Part shown: piece by piece, positions 23,980-33,478 of the stretch
Numbering within the stretch: the stretch's first letter is position 1
Layout: each line of letters starts with the position of its first letter
The notes under the pieces: model-generated
The model's database searches: none
Told to the model about the DNA's origin: nothing
The model's input: only the letters and a program-made list of their open reading frames with translations
Origin: Novosphingobium sp.
GTDB taxonomy: Bacteria > Pseudomonadota > Alphaproteobacteria > Sphingomonadales > Sphingomonadaceae
NCBI GenBank assembly: GCA_020446505.1
Contig: JAGREN010000010.1
Span: forward strand, 1-64,000
DNA length: 64,000 bases
Direction of reading: 5' to 3'
Program-made: the position numbers and the translations under genes

Positions 23980-25716
23980 ATGAATGACTACGATCGCCGG
24001 CGGTTCTTGGCATCCACGGGAGCCGCTCTGGCCTGTGTCGGTGCCAGCGGCCTGTTCCCCGCCTGGGCGCGGAGCGGGACTGGCGGTCTTGCTCAAGGCG
24101 AGTCCGTCTCCGGCGAAGAGATCGCGCTCACTATCGGCGAGAGCCATTTCGTCACTGGCGGTCGCAGCGGTCATGCAGTCACCGTCAACGGAACGCTGCC
24201 GGGGCCGCTGATCCGCTTGCGCGAGGGTCAGAATGTCCGACTCTCGGTCAGCAACCGCCTTGCCGAGCAGAGTTCGATCCACTGGCATGGCATATTGCTT
24301 CCGTTCCAGATGGACGGCGTTCCCGGCGTAAGTTTCCCCGGCATCGATCCGGGTCAAACATACGACTACGAGTTCCCGGTCCTCCACTCGGGCACCTACT
24401 GGTATCACAGCCATTCGGGCATGCAGGAAGCCCTGGGGCTCTATGGCCCTATCGTCATCGACCCGGCCAACGGTCGCAGGGACTACGATCGCGAACATGT
24501 CCTCGTGCTCTCCGACTGGTCGTCGATGCACCCGCATGAGCAGCTTCGGCGGCTCAAGATCAAGGGCGGCTACTTCAACCACCAGCGCCAGACACTTGCC
24601 GGCCTGATGGCGGGCAAGGATCAGTCCATGTCCGAACGGTTGGAATGGGCAAGGATGCTGATGGACCCGACCGACATTTCGGACGTGACCGGCATCACCT
24701 ATTCCTATCTCATCAACGGACACGGCATGGCCGAGAACTGGACCGGGCTGTTCCGGCCCGGCGAGCGGGTCTTGCTGCGCGTCATCAACGCCTCGGCCAT
24801 GACCAACTTCAACTTCCGCGTGCCGGGTCTTGCCATGACTGTCGTCGCTGCAGATGGCCTTGCGGTTCAGCCAGTAGAAACCGATGAATTTCAGATTGCT
24901 ATCGCCGAAACCTATGACGTGATCGTCACTCCTGGCGAAGATGCGGCTTACGGCATCATCGCCGAAGCCATCGATCGCAGCGGGCAGGTTCGCGCGACGC
25001 TTGCTCCGCGTATGGGCATGGCAGGACCAGTGCCGGAGCTGCGTGAGCGGCCGCTCCTGACCATGCGAGACATGGGCATGGACATGTCCGGGATGGACAT
25101 GGGCAGTGGCGACGAACTCGATCTCAGCCAGCCTGCGAACGAGAGCATGGAAGGCCATTCGATGTCGATGCGCGATCCTTCGGTCGCGCCGCAGGTGAAG
25201 ATGGGTCCGGGGGTCGCTTCGCTATCGCCCATGCCGGTGGATCGGCTGGCAGACAGGCCGACCGGCCTGGAACAAGTCGACCATCGGGTGCTGACCTACG
25301 CCGATCTGCGCTCGGCATCGCCCAATCCAGATCCGCGCGTTCCATCGCGCCAGATCGACGTGCACCTGACCGCCAACATGGAACGCTACATGTGGTCCAT
25401 AGATGGCGTTTCGATGGGGGAAGGGCCGGACCCGATCCCGTTCCGCCTCAACGAACGGGCGCGCGTCAACCTCATCAACGACACGATGATGCCGCACCCG
25501 ATCCACCTGCACGGCCATTTCTTCGAGCTGGTATCGGGCGAGCCGGGCCATCGCGTCATGAAGCACACTGTCAATGTCCTGCCGGGCGGGAAGGTCTCGT
25601 TCGACCTGACTGCGGATGCCTATGGCGACTGGGCCTTTCATTGCCACATGCTGCTCCACATGCACGCCGGGATGATGCGCGTCGTGACGGTACGCGACTA
25701 CGGGGAGCAGGGTTGA
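23980..25716 (+). CDS. copA: CopA multicopper oxidase, copper resistance system
   Basis: 578 residues. The start MNDYDRRRFLASTGAALACVGAS is a twin-arginine (Tat) signal. The four copper-binding clusters are visible: HWHGIL, YWYHSHSG, HPIHLHGHFFEL and FHCHMLLHMHAGM. A Met-rich insert (MRDMGMDMSGMDMGSGDE, around residue 365) matches the PcoA/CopA subgroup. It probably oxidises Cu(I) in the periplasm. The stop overlaps the copB start (TGATG). Confidence 0.93.
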   Translation: MNDYDRRRFLASTGAALACVGASGLFPAWARSGTGGLAQGESVSGEEIALTIGESHFVTGGRSGHAVTVNGTLPGPLIRLREGQNVRLSVSNRLAEQSSIHWHGILLPFQMDGVPGVSFPGIDPGQTYDYEFPVLHSGTYWYHSHSGMQEALGLYGPIVIDPANGRRDYDREHVLVLSDWSSMHPHEQLRRLKIKGGYFNHQRQTLAGLMAGKDQSMSERLEWARMLMDPTDISDVTGITYSYLINGHGMAENWTGLFRPGERVLLRVINASAMTNFNFRVPGLAMTVVAADGLAVQPVETDEFQIAIAETYDVIVTPGEDAAYGIIAEAIDRSGQVRATLAPRMGMAGPVPELRERPLLTMRDMGMDMSGMDMGSGDELDLSQPANESMEGHSMSMRDPSVAPQVKMGPGVASLSPMPVDRLADRPTGLEQVDHRVLTYADLRSASPNPDPRVPSRQIDVHLTANMERYMWSIDGVSMGEGPDPIPFRLNERARVNLINDTMMPHPIHLHGHFFELVSGEPGHRVMKHTVNVLPGGKVSFDLTADAYGDWAFHCHMLLHMHAGMMRVVTVRDYGEQG

Positions 25717-26771
25717 TGCGTTGCCTGCCCATTATTGCCCTCGCGCTTTCGACTTCGCCGGTCGTGGCACAGGAGGCGATGGATCATTCCGGGATGGATC
25801 ACGGAGACATGGACCATGCCAGCATGGATCATGGCGTGTCAGATCAAGGCGACGCGGATCAAGGCGACGCAGCCCAACCCGAGACGGACCATTCGCAGAT
25901 GGATCACGGCGAGATGGATCACTCGCAGATGGAACACGCCATGCCGCAAGCTGTCGAGGGCGAGGGCGTGGCGTCGGCCATGGATCACTCCATGCACCAC
26001 GGTGCCAGTGAGCCGGTCAATCCTGCGGATGCGCCGGGCGACGCTGCGCCGCCCCCGGTGCCGAACGACCATGCGGCAGATGCCGTGTTCCCGCCTTCGA
26101 TGATGGCAATGTCCCGTCACGCGATGATGGCGGAATCGCGATTTCGCACTACCGCCGCGATTTTCGACATATTCGAGTATCGCGCTCACAAGGGGGAAGA
26201 CGGTTATCGCGTTGAAGGCGCTTTCTGGACTGGCGGCGATACCGACCGGGCTGTGCTGGCTTTCGATGGCGAAGGGGCATTCGGTGAAGCGCCGGAAAGC
26301 GTCGAACTGGATGCCTACTGGAGCCACGCGCTCGACCCTTACTTCAATCTCCAGCTTGGCCTGCGCCTTGATTTACGGCCCGATCCGGAGCGGACATATG
26401 CGCTGTTGGGTGTCCAGGGTCTTGCGCCCTACTGGATAGAGGTGGAAGCGCAGCTTTTCGTATCGAACAAGGGTGATGTGCACCTTTCGGCAACGGCAGC
26501 ACATGACATCCGCGTGACCCAGAACTTCGTCGTCGAGCCGGAAGTCGAACTCGATGTGGCAATGCAGGACGTGCCTGAGCTTGGCATCGGCGCCGGCTTC
26601 GACACGCTCGAGCTTTCGGCCCGCGCACGATATGAATTGACCCGTAATTTCGCGCCCTATGTAGGAATTTCGTGGGAGAAGAAGCTAGGCGACAGTGCCC
26701 GCTTCGCGCGACTTGAAGGCGAACGTCCATCTGTCGTCTCGTTTTTGGCCGGGCTCCGATTCTGGTTCTGA
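25716..26771 (+). CDS. copB: CopB outer-membrane copper resistance protein
   Basis: 351 residues. The signal peptide (MRCLPIIALALSTSPVVAQ) is followed by about 80 residues of degenerate Met-Asp-His repeats (MDHSGMDHGDMDHASMDH and variants), a likely copper sponge. The C-terminal 230 residues form the CopB beta-barrel-like domain (VEGAFWTGGDTDRAVLAFDG, PYWIEVEAQLFVSNKGDVHL, terminal FLAGLRFWF with aromatic end). It is coupled to copA by a one-base overlap. Confidence 0.92.
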   Translation: MRCLPIIALALSTSPVVAQEAMDHSGMDHGDMDHASMDHGVSDQGDADQGDAAQPETDHSQMDHGEMDHSQMEHAMPQAVEGEGVASAMDHSMHHGASEPVNPADAPGDAAPPPVPNDHAADAVFPPSMMAMSRHAMMAESRFRTTAAIFDIFEYRAHKGEDGYRVEGAFWTGGDTDRAVLAFDGEGAFGEAPESVELDAYWSHALDPYFNLQLGLRLDLRPDPERTYALLGVQGLAPYWIEVEAQLFVSNKGDVHLSATAAHDIRVTQNFVVEPEVELDVAMQDVPELGIGAGFDTLELSARARYELTRNFAPYVGISWEKKLGDSARFARLEGERPSVVSFLAGLRFWF

Positions 26772-26867
26772 AAAAATGCTGTCAGGCCGTTCCGGAGCGG
26801 CATTTCGCATTGATTTGAGGCAACCATTACGAAGCACCTGTCGTCGATTCGATGCGATGAAAACCTG

Positions 26868-27557
26868 ATGAAGAAGCTGTTGCTTGCCAGCATTGCCGCG
26901 ATTTCTTTCAGCGCTACGGACGCGGGGGCACAGTCCGTATCGGGCGAAGTCGATCTTTTCGAAATGCACCTGGGCAAGGGCGACGATCACTTTGTTTTCG
27001 ATGCCACTCTGGAAGCGGGCGGCGAACGCCATGGCATCACGCTCAAGACTGAAGGCGGCAGCGATGTTGGCCCGCGTATCAGCGATGTGACCGTTCAGGC
27101 GCTTTACACCTTCAGGCCAGCTGAAGGCACGTCCCTGATGGCAGGGGTTCGCCATGATATTCGCAGCGGAGCGGATCTCAGCTATGGCGTTGTCGCTATC
27201 GTTCAGGACATTGGCGAAATTGCTTCAGCAGAGCATTTCCTGAACGTTTCGGAGCATGGAGACGTCACTGGCGCCGCCACGGTGGTGGTGGGACTGCCCC
27301 TCATGCCTGCACTTACTCTTGAACCGCGCGCTTCGCTTGGCTGGTCCGCGCAGTTCGTTCCGGAAGAAGAGATTGGCTCTGGCGTCACCGATGTGGAACT
27401 CTCGGTCCGCCTGCGGCGCGAGATCGGCCCGCTGTTCAACGTCTATGTCGGAGCGATCCATGAGCGGCTGGTCGGCGACACCAGGCGGATCGCGCTTGCA
27501 AATGGCGATCGCGGCCATGTGAATCGCGCCGTGATCGGGGCGGGCCTCGCGTTCTGA
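26868..27557 (+). CDS. Second CopB-domain protein (no His/Met repeat)
   Basis: 229 residues: a signal peptide (MKKLLLASIAAISFSATDAGAQS), then a CopB-like barrel domain without the metal-binding repeats. Shared pieces with copB include the LEPRASLGWSAQFVPEEEIGSGVTDVELSVRLRREIGPLFNVYVG type ending (compare the corresponding copB stretch ending in RNFAPYVG), and the terminal AVIGAGLAF. It lies 96 bp after copB on the same strand. It is best read as a tandem paralogue of copB, perhaps a structural outer-membrane partner; direct copper binding is doubtful. Confidence 0.8.
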   Translation: MKKLLLASIAAISFSATDAGAQSVSGEVDLFEMHLGKGDDHFVFDATLEAGGERHGITLKTEGGSDVGPRISDVTVQALYTFRPAEGTSLMAGVRHDIRSGADLSYGVVAIVQDIGEIASAEHFLNVSEHGDVTGAATVVVGLPLMPALTLEPRASLGWSAQFVPEEEIGSGVTDVELSVRLRREIGPLFNVYVGAIHERLVGDTRRIALANGDRGHVNRAVIGAGLAF

Positions 27558-27575
27558 GTTCAGTCGGAGACCGGG

Positions 27576-28067
27576 TTACGTCTCGCCGAACAGGTTCTGG
27601 ATCGGGAAGTGATGCTTGATGAACGGGCTCTTGATCACGACGTAGCTGAAGTACTTCTCGATCCCGTAGTCGCTTTCCAGCATGTCCTCGATGATCGTCT
27701 GGTAATGGGCCACGCCTCTTGCGACGAACTTGAGAAGATAGTCATAACCACCTGAAACAAGGTGGCATTCGACGATTTCGTCCAGCTTGGCGATGCGCGT
27801 TTCGAACCGGCTGAAATCGCCGCGCCGGTGCTCGCTGAGCGTTACCTCGGTAAAGACGGTGAGGAATTCGCCCAGCTTGTTGAGGTTCACATGGGCGCCG
27901 TAGCCAGTGATGTAGCCAGCCTTTTCCAGCCGCTTTACGCGCGTGAGGCACGGGCTGGGCGACAGGCCGACCGCATCGGACAGTTCGACATTGGTGATGC
28001 GTCCCGCTTCCTGCAGCTTGGCAAGAATCTTGAGGTCGACACGGTCGAGCTTTGGTCCGATTGTCAC
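27576..28067 (-). CDS. Lrp/AsnC family transcriptional regulator
   Basis: 163 residues from the GTG at 28065-28067, preceded by GGGAGA right after the aminotransferase stop. The N-terminal helix-turn-helix (LDRVDLKILAKLQEAGRITNVELSDAVGLSPSPCLTRVKRLE) is followed by the RAM/AsnC ligand domain (VECHLVSGGYDYLLKFVARG). Lrp-type regulators respond to amino acids. Being cotranscribed 11 bp downstream of the aminotransferase, it probably senses the substrate or product of this catabolic locus. Confidence 0.92.
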   Translation of the reverse strand: MTIGPKLDRVDLKILAKLQEAGRITNVELSDAVGLSPSPCLTRVKRLEKAGYITGYGAHVNLNKLGEFLTVFTEVTLSEHRRGDFSRFETRIAKLDEIVECHLVSGGYDYLLKFVARGVAHYQTIIEDMLESDYGIEKYFSYVVIKSPFIKHHFPIQNLFGET

Positions 28068-28078
28068 CGCAGTCTCCC

Positions 28079-29488
28079 CTAACGCAGCGCCGCGCGTACG
28101 TCCGGCATTTCGAGAAGTTGGTCCAGCGATTTTTCCACCCGCTCGACGATCTCGTCGATTTCCGGCTCGCTGCAGCACAGTGCGGGGGCGAAACCTATCA
28201 CGGCATTGGCGAAACAGCGAACGACAACGCCATTGTCCCAGGTTAGCCGCGAGAGACGCCCGCCAAGATCGAGCGCGGCATCGAAGCCTGCCTTGGTCTG
28301 CTTGTCCGAGACGAGCTCTATGGCGCCGAGCATTCCTCTGCCGCGGGTGTCGCCGACCAGTGGATGCGCGAGGAGGCGTTCGAGGTGCTCGCCAAAGCGA
28401 TGGCCGGTCCTGACTCCGTTGTCGAGCAGCCCCTCTTCGTAGAGCCGGATCACTTCCAGCGCCACGGCAGCGCTGACGGGGTGGCCTGAATAGGTGAAGC
28501 CATGCCCGACGGGCAGCTCGGCCGGCGCGGAGTCTGCAATTGCCTGATAAACGTGATCGGCCATCAACATCGCGCCCATGGGGACGTAGCCGGAGGTCAG
28601 GCCCTTGGCGAGGGTCATGAAATCGGGCGAGACACCTTCCGCATCGCAGGCGAACATCGGGCCGGTGCGTCCGAATCCGGTGATGACCTCGTCCACCAGC
28701 AGCAGGATGCCCAGCCGGTCGCAGGTCTCGCGGATCGCCTTGAGCCAGCCAACAGGCGGCACGATGACTCCGCCCGAGCCCTGAATGGGTTCGCAGAAGA
28801 AGGCGGCGACCTTGTCCGCTCCCAGTTCGGCGACTTTCGCTTCCAGCGCGGCGACCGTCGAAGCAATGACCGCCGCATCGTCGTCAGCTTGCGGATGGCG
28901 ATAGGGGTAAGGCGAGGCGATATGGTGTTGCCACGGCCGCGGCAGGTCGAAACCGCGATGGAAGGCCGGAAGCGCGGTCATGCCAGCGCCCGTCGAGCTC
29001 GAGCCGTGATAGCCCCATTCGAGGGCGATGAACTGCTTCTTCTCCGGCTTGCCGATCGCGTTGAAGTAATGCGTGATGTAGCGGATCGCGCTGTCCACCG
29101 CGTCCGATCCGCCAAGCGTGAAGTAGACGTGGTCGAGGCCCGCAGGTGCGATCGAGGTCAGCTTCTCGGCAAGCCTGATTGTCGGTTCGGCGCCGAAGTG
29201 GAAATAGCCCGTCGCGTAGGGCAACATGCGCATCTGTTCGGCCGCTGCCTCGACAATGCTGTCATGCCCGTAGCCCGCATTGACGCACCAGAGACCCGCA
29301 AATCCATCAATTATTTCACGCCCATCGGCATCGGTCAGCCACATGCCCTTTCCGGCGGTGAGCATGCGCACACCATGCTGTTCGTGTCCGCGAAAGGATG
29401 TGACCGGATGTATGAGGTGCGCGCGATCCGCGTCGATCAGCGAGTAGTTTGCCTGTGCGGCAGACGGCGTCGGGTTCGCTTGTGTCAT
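28079..29488 (-). CDS. Class III aminotransferase (omega-amino acid/polyamine type)
   Basis: 469-residue PLP enzyme. FAGLWCVNAGYGHDSIVEAAAEQM and YFTLGGSDAVDSAIRYITHYFNA are the family's N-terminal marks. LLLVDEVITGFGRTG carries the PLP-ring Asp and FMTLAKGLTSGYVPMGA carries the Schiff-base Lys. It resembles SpuC and omega-amino acid:pyruvate transaminases, so putrescine, beta-alanine, 4-aminobutyrate or a related amine is the likely substrate. The gene precedes the Lrp regulator, and the dehydrogenase at 30691 could oxidise its aldehyde product. Confidence 0.9.
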   Translation of the reverse strand: MTQANPTPSAAQANYSLIDADRAHLIHPVTSFRGHEQHGVRMLTAGKGMWLTDADGREIIDGFAGLWCVNAGYGHDSIVEAAAEQMRMLPYATGYFHFGAEPTIRLAEKLTSIAPAGLDHVYFTLGGSDAVDSAIRYITHYFNAIGKPEKKQFIALEWGYHGSSSTGAGMTALPAFHRGFDLPRPWQHHIASPYPYRHPQADDDAAVIASTVAALEAKVAELGADKVAAFFCEPIQGSGGVIVPPVGWLKAIRETCDRLGILLLVDEVITGFGRTGPMFACDAEGVSPDFMTLAKGLTSGYVPMGAMLMADHVYQAIADSAPAELPVGHGFTYSGHPVSAAVALEVIRLYEEGLLDNGVRTGHRFGEHLERLLAHPLVGDTRGRGMLGAIELVSDKQTKAGFDAALDLGGRLSRLTWDNGVVVRCFANAVIGFAPALCCSEPEIDEIVERVEKSLDQLLEMPDVRAALR

Positions 29489-29610
29489 GCCGCATCAATA
29501 GAGCGCCGGGCGCAGTGGGATGCGCCGAAAGCGCAGTCTCGTCAGGTGTGAACCGTGAGGCGGAAACGAGGCATGCAGAATATTCTGCTGCGCGCCACGG
29601 ATGCGGCCTG

Positions 29611-30684
29611 TCAGATTCCGGCTGCGATGGCCTTGCCGCACGAAACAGTGTCTGCGCTGCCTTTGAGGTCCGCTGTCCGCCCCGTCTCGGTCGAGAGAAC
29701 GTCTTCGACCGATGCCATGATCGCGGCGGCAGCTTCGTCCTCGCCGAGATGTTCGAGCATCATCGCCGCCGACCATATCTGACCGACCGGGTTGGCTATG
29801 CCCTTTCCGGCAATATCGGGCGCGGAGCCATGCACCGGCTCGAACAGCGAGGGGGCTGTTCGGTCCGGGTTGATATTGCCCGACGGCGCGACCCCGATCG
29901 TGCCGGTGCAGGCAGGGCCGAGATCCGAGAGAATGTCGCCGAACAGGTTCGAGGCTACGACCACGTCGAAACGCTGCGGGTTCATCACGAACTGCGCGGT
30001 CAGGATATCGATGTGATACTTGTCGTGTGTCACGGTCGGATATTCCTGCGCGATGGCTTCGACCCGCTGGTCCCAGAAGGGCATGGTGATGGCGATGCCA
30101 TTGGATTTGGTCGCACTGGTGACGTGCCGCCGGTCGCGCTTCTGGGCCAAGTCAAAGGCATAGCGCAGCACGCGGTCTACACCGAGGCGCGTCATCACCG
30201 TTTCCTGGATCACGATTTCCCGGTCGGTGCCGGGGAACATGTGCCCGCCGACCGAGCTGTATTCGCCCTCGGTATTCTCGCGCACGACCCAGAAGTCGAT
30301 GTCACCCGGTTCACGGCCTGCAAGCGGACAAGGCACACCGGGCATCAGGCGAACGGGCCGCAGGTTCACATACTGGTCGTATTCACGGCGGAATTGCAGG
30401 AGCGACTGCCAAAGCGAGATGTGGTCTGGCACCGTGTCCGGCCAGCCGACCGCGCCGAAGAACAGCGCATCTACATCGCCGATCCGCTCCTTCCAGTCAT
30501 CGGGCATCATCTGGCCGTGCTGGGCGTAGTAGTCGCAGCTTGCGAAGTCGTGCCATTCCTGCTCGACGGCGAAGCCGAACTTGCTGGCTGCGGCCTCGAG
30601 CGCGCGAATGCCCTCGGGCATGACTTCCTTGCCGATGCCGTCGCCGGGGATGGCGGCGATGCGATAGGTGCGATTGGTGTTCAT
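29611..30684 (-). CDS. Tartrate/D-malate dehydrogenase family protein
   Basis: 357-residue member of the isocitrate/isopropylmalate dehydrogenase family. It has RIAAIPGDGIGKEVMPEG, the NLRPVRLMPGV substrate Arg region, VVRENTEGEYSSVGGHMF, SATKSNGI with catalytic Lys, and ASNLFGDILSDLG with the metal-binding Asp. The NTEGEYSSVGG version is typical of TtuC/DmlA enzymes that oxidatively decarboxylate tartrate or D-malate. Six bases separate it from the upstream aldehyde dehydrogenase gene. In this cluster it would feed C4 hydroxyacids to central metabolism. Confidence 0.87.
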   Translation of the reverse strand: MNTNRTYRIAAIPGDGIGKEVMPEGIRALEAAASKFGFAVEQEWHDFASCDYYAQHGQMMPDDWKERIGDVDALFFGAVGWPDTVPDHISLWQSLLQFRREYDQYVNLRPVRLMPGVPCPLAGREPGDIDFWVVRENTEGEYSSVGGHMFPGTDREIVIQETVMTRLGVDRVLRYAFDLAQKRDRRHVTSATKSNGIAITMPFWDQRVEAIAQEYPTVTHDKYHIDILTAQFVMNPQRFDVVVASNLFGDILSDLGPACTGTIGVAPSGNINPDRTAPSLFEPVHGSAPDIAGKGIANPVGQIWSAAMMLEHLGEDEAAAAIMASVEDVLSTETGRTADLKGSADTVSCGKAIAAGI

Positions 30685-30690
30685 GGCCGC

Positions 30691-32148
30691 TCAGATCTCC
30701 AGCCCGCCAATGTGGAAGGTCTTGGTTTCCAGATATTCCTCGATGCCTTGAGTTCCGCCTTCGCGACCAAGGCCCGATTGCTTGATGCCGCCGAACGGGG
30801 CCATCTCCATGGAGATCGAGCCGGTGTTGAGCGCCACCATGCCTGCCTCCAGCGCCTCTGCCACCCGGAATGCGCGGGAAATGTCGCGAGTGTAGAAATA
30901 GCTGGCGAGCCCGAAGGGCGTGTCGTTGGCCATGGCGATCGCCTCGGCCTCGCTCTCGAAGCGGAACACCGGCGCGACCGGGCCAAAGGTCTCTTCGCTG
31001 GCGAAACGCATGTCGCTGTTCGCGCCCGCCACGATCAGCGGACGGACGAACTGGCCATCCTCGCGTCCCTGACCGGTGGCGACAATCCGCCCGCCCTTGT
31101 CGAGCGCGTCCTCGACGTGGGCCGCGACCTTGTCGACGGCTGCCTGATTGATGAGCGGCCCGATGGTCGAACCCGGCACGAACCCGTCGGCGGCGTTGAG
31201 CGCGGACACCTGCGCGGAGAGCCTTGCGAGGAATTCCTCCTCGACTGCCGCATGAACGAAGATGCGGTTGGCGCACACGCAGGTCTGTCCGGCATTGCGG
31301 AACTTGCTCGCCATCGCCGACTTCACCGCATTGTCTAGATCGGCGTCCTCGAACACGATCAGCGGCGCATTACCGCCCAGTTCGAGGCTCAGGCGCTTAA
31401 CCGTGTCCGCGCACTGACGCATCAGCAGAGAACCGACCCGAGTGGATCCCGTGAAGGACAGCTTGCGAACGTCCGGGCTTGAGGTGATCGTCTCGCCGAT
31501 CTCCTGCGGCATGCCGGTCAGGACGTGGATCAGCCCAGCCGGAATGCCTGCCCGCAATGCCAGTTCGGCAAGAGCCAACGCGCTGAACGGCGTGAACTCG
31601 GATGGCTTGATGACGACCGGACAACCCGCGGCCAAGGCTGGCGCGCACTTGCGAGTAATCATCGCTGCCGGAAAGTTCCACGGTGTGATGGCTGCGGAAA
31701 CACCGACCGGCTGGACCATGACGAGAATTCGCCGATCGCGTTCGGGGGAGGCGACGTCGCGCCCGCCTACCCGACGGCCCTCTTCAGCGAACCATTTGAT
31801 GAAGCTGGCGGCATAGCGCATCTCGCCTTCGGCTTCTGCCAACGGCTTGCCCTGCTCGGCCGTCATGATCCGCGCGAGGTCGGGCAGGTTTTCCATGACC
31901 AGCGCGTGCCAGCGCTCGACCAGTGCGCATCGCTCGTGGGCAGTGCGCGCGCGCCATTCAGGCCAGGCGGCGACGGAAGCTGCAATTGCGGCGCTCGTCT
32001 CTGCGGAACCGCAGGACGGAACCTTGCCGACAAGACCGCCATCGGAAGGATTGAGTACGTCGATGGCGTCGGCGCCCGGAGCGATCCATGCGCCGTCGAC
32101 AAGAGCTGCCTGCTTCAACAGGCTCGGATCGGAAAGTTCGAGCATCAT
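30691..32148 (-). CDS. gabD: NAD(P)-dependent succinate-semialdehyde dehydrogenase
   Basis: 485-residue aldehyde dehydrogenase from the ATG at 32146-32148, which overlaps the GNAT stop (ATGATG). The catalytic Cys is in FRNAGQTCVCANR and the Glu in LSLELGGNAP. TPWNFPAAMITRK, GSTRVG and SGLGREGGTQGIEEYLETKT mark the GabD group. It probably oxidises succinate semialdehyde or a similar omega-semialdehyde made by the class III aminotransferase. The long upstream open frame lies inside the GNAT gene. Confidence 0.87.
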   Translation of the reverse strand: MMLELSDPSLLKQAALVDGAWIAPGADAIDVLNPSDGGLVGKVPSCGSAETSAAIAASVAAWPEWRARTAHERCALVERWHALVMENLPDLARIMTAEQGKPLAEAEGEMRYAASFIKWFAEEGRRVGGRDVASPERDRRILVMVQPVGVSAAITPWNFPAAMITRKCAPALAAGCPVVIKPSEFTPFSALALAELALRAGIPAGLIHVLTGMPQEIGETITSSPDVRKLSFTGSTRVGSLLMRQCADTVKRLSLELGGNAPLIVFEDADLDNAVKSAMASKFRNAGQTCVCANRIFVHAAVEEEFLARLSAQVSALNAADGFVPGSTIGPLINQAAVDKVAAHVEDALDKGGRIVATGQGREDGQFVRPLIVAGANSDMRFASEETFGPVAPVFRFESEAEAIAMANDTPFGLASYFYTRDISRAFRVAEALEAGMVALNTGSISMEMAPFGGIKQSGLGREGGTQGIEEYLETKTFHIGGLEI

Positions 32149-32999
32149 CCCAGTGCCTGTGCGGCGATTGCAAACACTTGCGGTCCCTCCTGCGGCATCG
32201 GTGCCTTGCCTCTGACCATCGTCGTTACCGTTCCCACGCAGGGAAGCCCCTCGGCCTCGAGCCATTTGGACAGGCCAAGCCCCTCGACAACGTCGATACG
32301 GCAGAACTTGCCGGCCCGCGCGCCGAGCCAATGGGTGATCAGCACTTTTGCTCCATCCAGATCGGGCGCGACGATGGGCGCAATGGCCCGGCCGCGACCG
32401 AAGCGGCGGAGCAAGGCAAAGCCGACCGGCTCGTGATCGCGCGACAGCACGACTGCGCTGCTGTCACGGCAGAGCGCTTCGAAAATGTGCGAACGGTCCA
32501 TCCCGCTCGCCTTGCTGTACATGTCGACAAGGTGTTCGTCCGAACCGCCAACCGGCCGCACCCGCTCGCCGGGCATGAGTTCGATCAGCGGCATGGCAGG
32601 GGCAGGGCCCTGATGCTGTCGAACCACGCCGCAGGGAACGAATCCCAGCTTTGCGTAGAGCGGCAGGCCTTCCTGCGTGGCGTTGAGGACGACATTGCAT
32701 CCTTCGAGCTGGTCAAGCATCGCCTGCATCAGCTTGCGGCCAATGCCCTGACCCTGAATCTCGTTGGTGACGATGACCATGCCAATCGTCGCGTAGTCTT
32801 CTCCAAAGCGCCAGGCCATTATCGTGCCGACGACCTTGTCGTCCAGTTCGGCGACGATCCCTTCGCCCAATTCGAAGAACAGTTCCCAGTCTTCGGGACG
32901 GTGCGGCCATGACTGTTCCTGCGACAGCTCGATAGCGCCCAGCAGGTCGTCCTGCGTCATTTTCCGCAGCGTGAGCGGCGACTTCACTTCGGTTGCCAA
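32145..32999 (-). CDS. GNAT family N-acetyltransferase
   Basis: 284 residues with an N-terminal GNAT fold (MTQDDLLGAIELSQEQSWPHRPEDW; the acetyl-CoA loop NEIQGQGIGRKLMQAMLDQL) and a second, less conserved C-terminal half (YSKASGMDRSHIFEALCRD; ARAGKFCRIDVVEG) as in two-domain YitH-like acetyltransferases. The acceptor is unknown. Because it heads an operon with the semialdehyde and tartrate-type dehydrogenases, an amine or amino acid of this pathway is likely. Confidence 0.88.
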   Translation of the reverse strand: MATEVKSPLTLRKMTQDDLLGAIELSQEQSWPHRPEDWELFFELGEGIVAELDDKVVGTIMAWRFGEDYATIGMVIVTNEIQGQGIGRKLMQAMLDQLEGCNVVLNATQEGLPLYAKLGFVPCGVVRQHQGPAPAMPLIELMPGERVRPVGGSDEHLVDMYSKASGMDRSHIFEALCRDSSAVVLSRDHEPVGFALLRRFGRGRAIAPIVAPDLDGAKVLITHWLGARAGKFCRIDVVEGLGLSKWLEAEGLPCVGTVTTMVRGKAPMPQEGPQVFAIAAQALG

Positions 33000-33478
33000 G
33001 GCAGCCTCCTGACTTCTTCGTCGGGCATGGACTCACGCAAGCCGACATTCCCTTGCCATTGCTCTGTAAACGCGCGCGGTTGGCATGAAGTGCCGGTCTC
33101 ATGCAACATACGAAAGAATATCGCGAGCTTTTGCAGCGCCCGAGTTGATGAAACCGAGCCAGGCGACGGCAAGGTCAGACCTCTGCTGCTGTTCGGCTTT
33201 ATAGTATGTGTGTCAGGCAATCGCATGACCGCGATTGCGAACCGGCGGGGACATGGAGCGATCGCGGCATGGTCTGCCGCCAAGGCTGGATTTAAGTCTT
33301 TCAATCTTTCGCATGAGCGCGACAATCGGAAAAATCTGGCGCGTGATGCGTGGTTCGATGGGAATGCGTCGGCAAGTGCTGCCTTCGAACGGTTGATATG
33401 AGGAGCGTTGGACATGAACTTGCCCGGCATTGCGCCCAGAGCGCCGCTCCATTGCTCGCACGACCAGGCTGTCGTTTG
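33000..33478. other. Gene-free divergent promoter region
   Basis: About 480 bases between the GNAT gene (leftward) and the ABC-transporter binding protein (rightward). Short open frames exist but show no family match, uneven composition and no ribosome-binding site. The segment must hold both promoters. I see no riboswitch or RNA fold that I can defend. Confidence 0.5.

Noticed and set aside
25779..25995. CRISPR-like or satellite repeat
   Set aside because: The repeats are short, in frame and encode the Met-Asp-His stretch of copB.
29449..31338. Long rightward open frame of 629 codons
   Set aside because: It is antisense to the TtuC-type and GabD genes, which have full catalytic motifs. It is an artefact of GC-rich third positions.
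33027..33401. Small rightward gene in the divergent promoter region
   Set aside because: No ribosome-binding site, no family similarity, and it overlaps the likely promoters.
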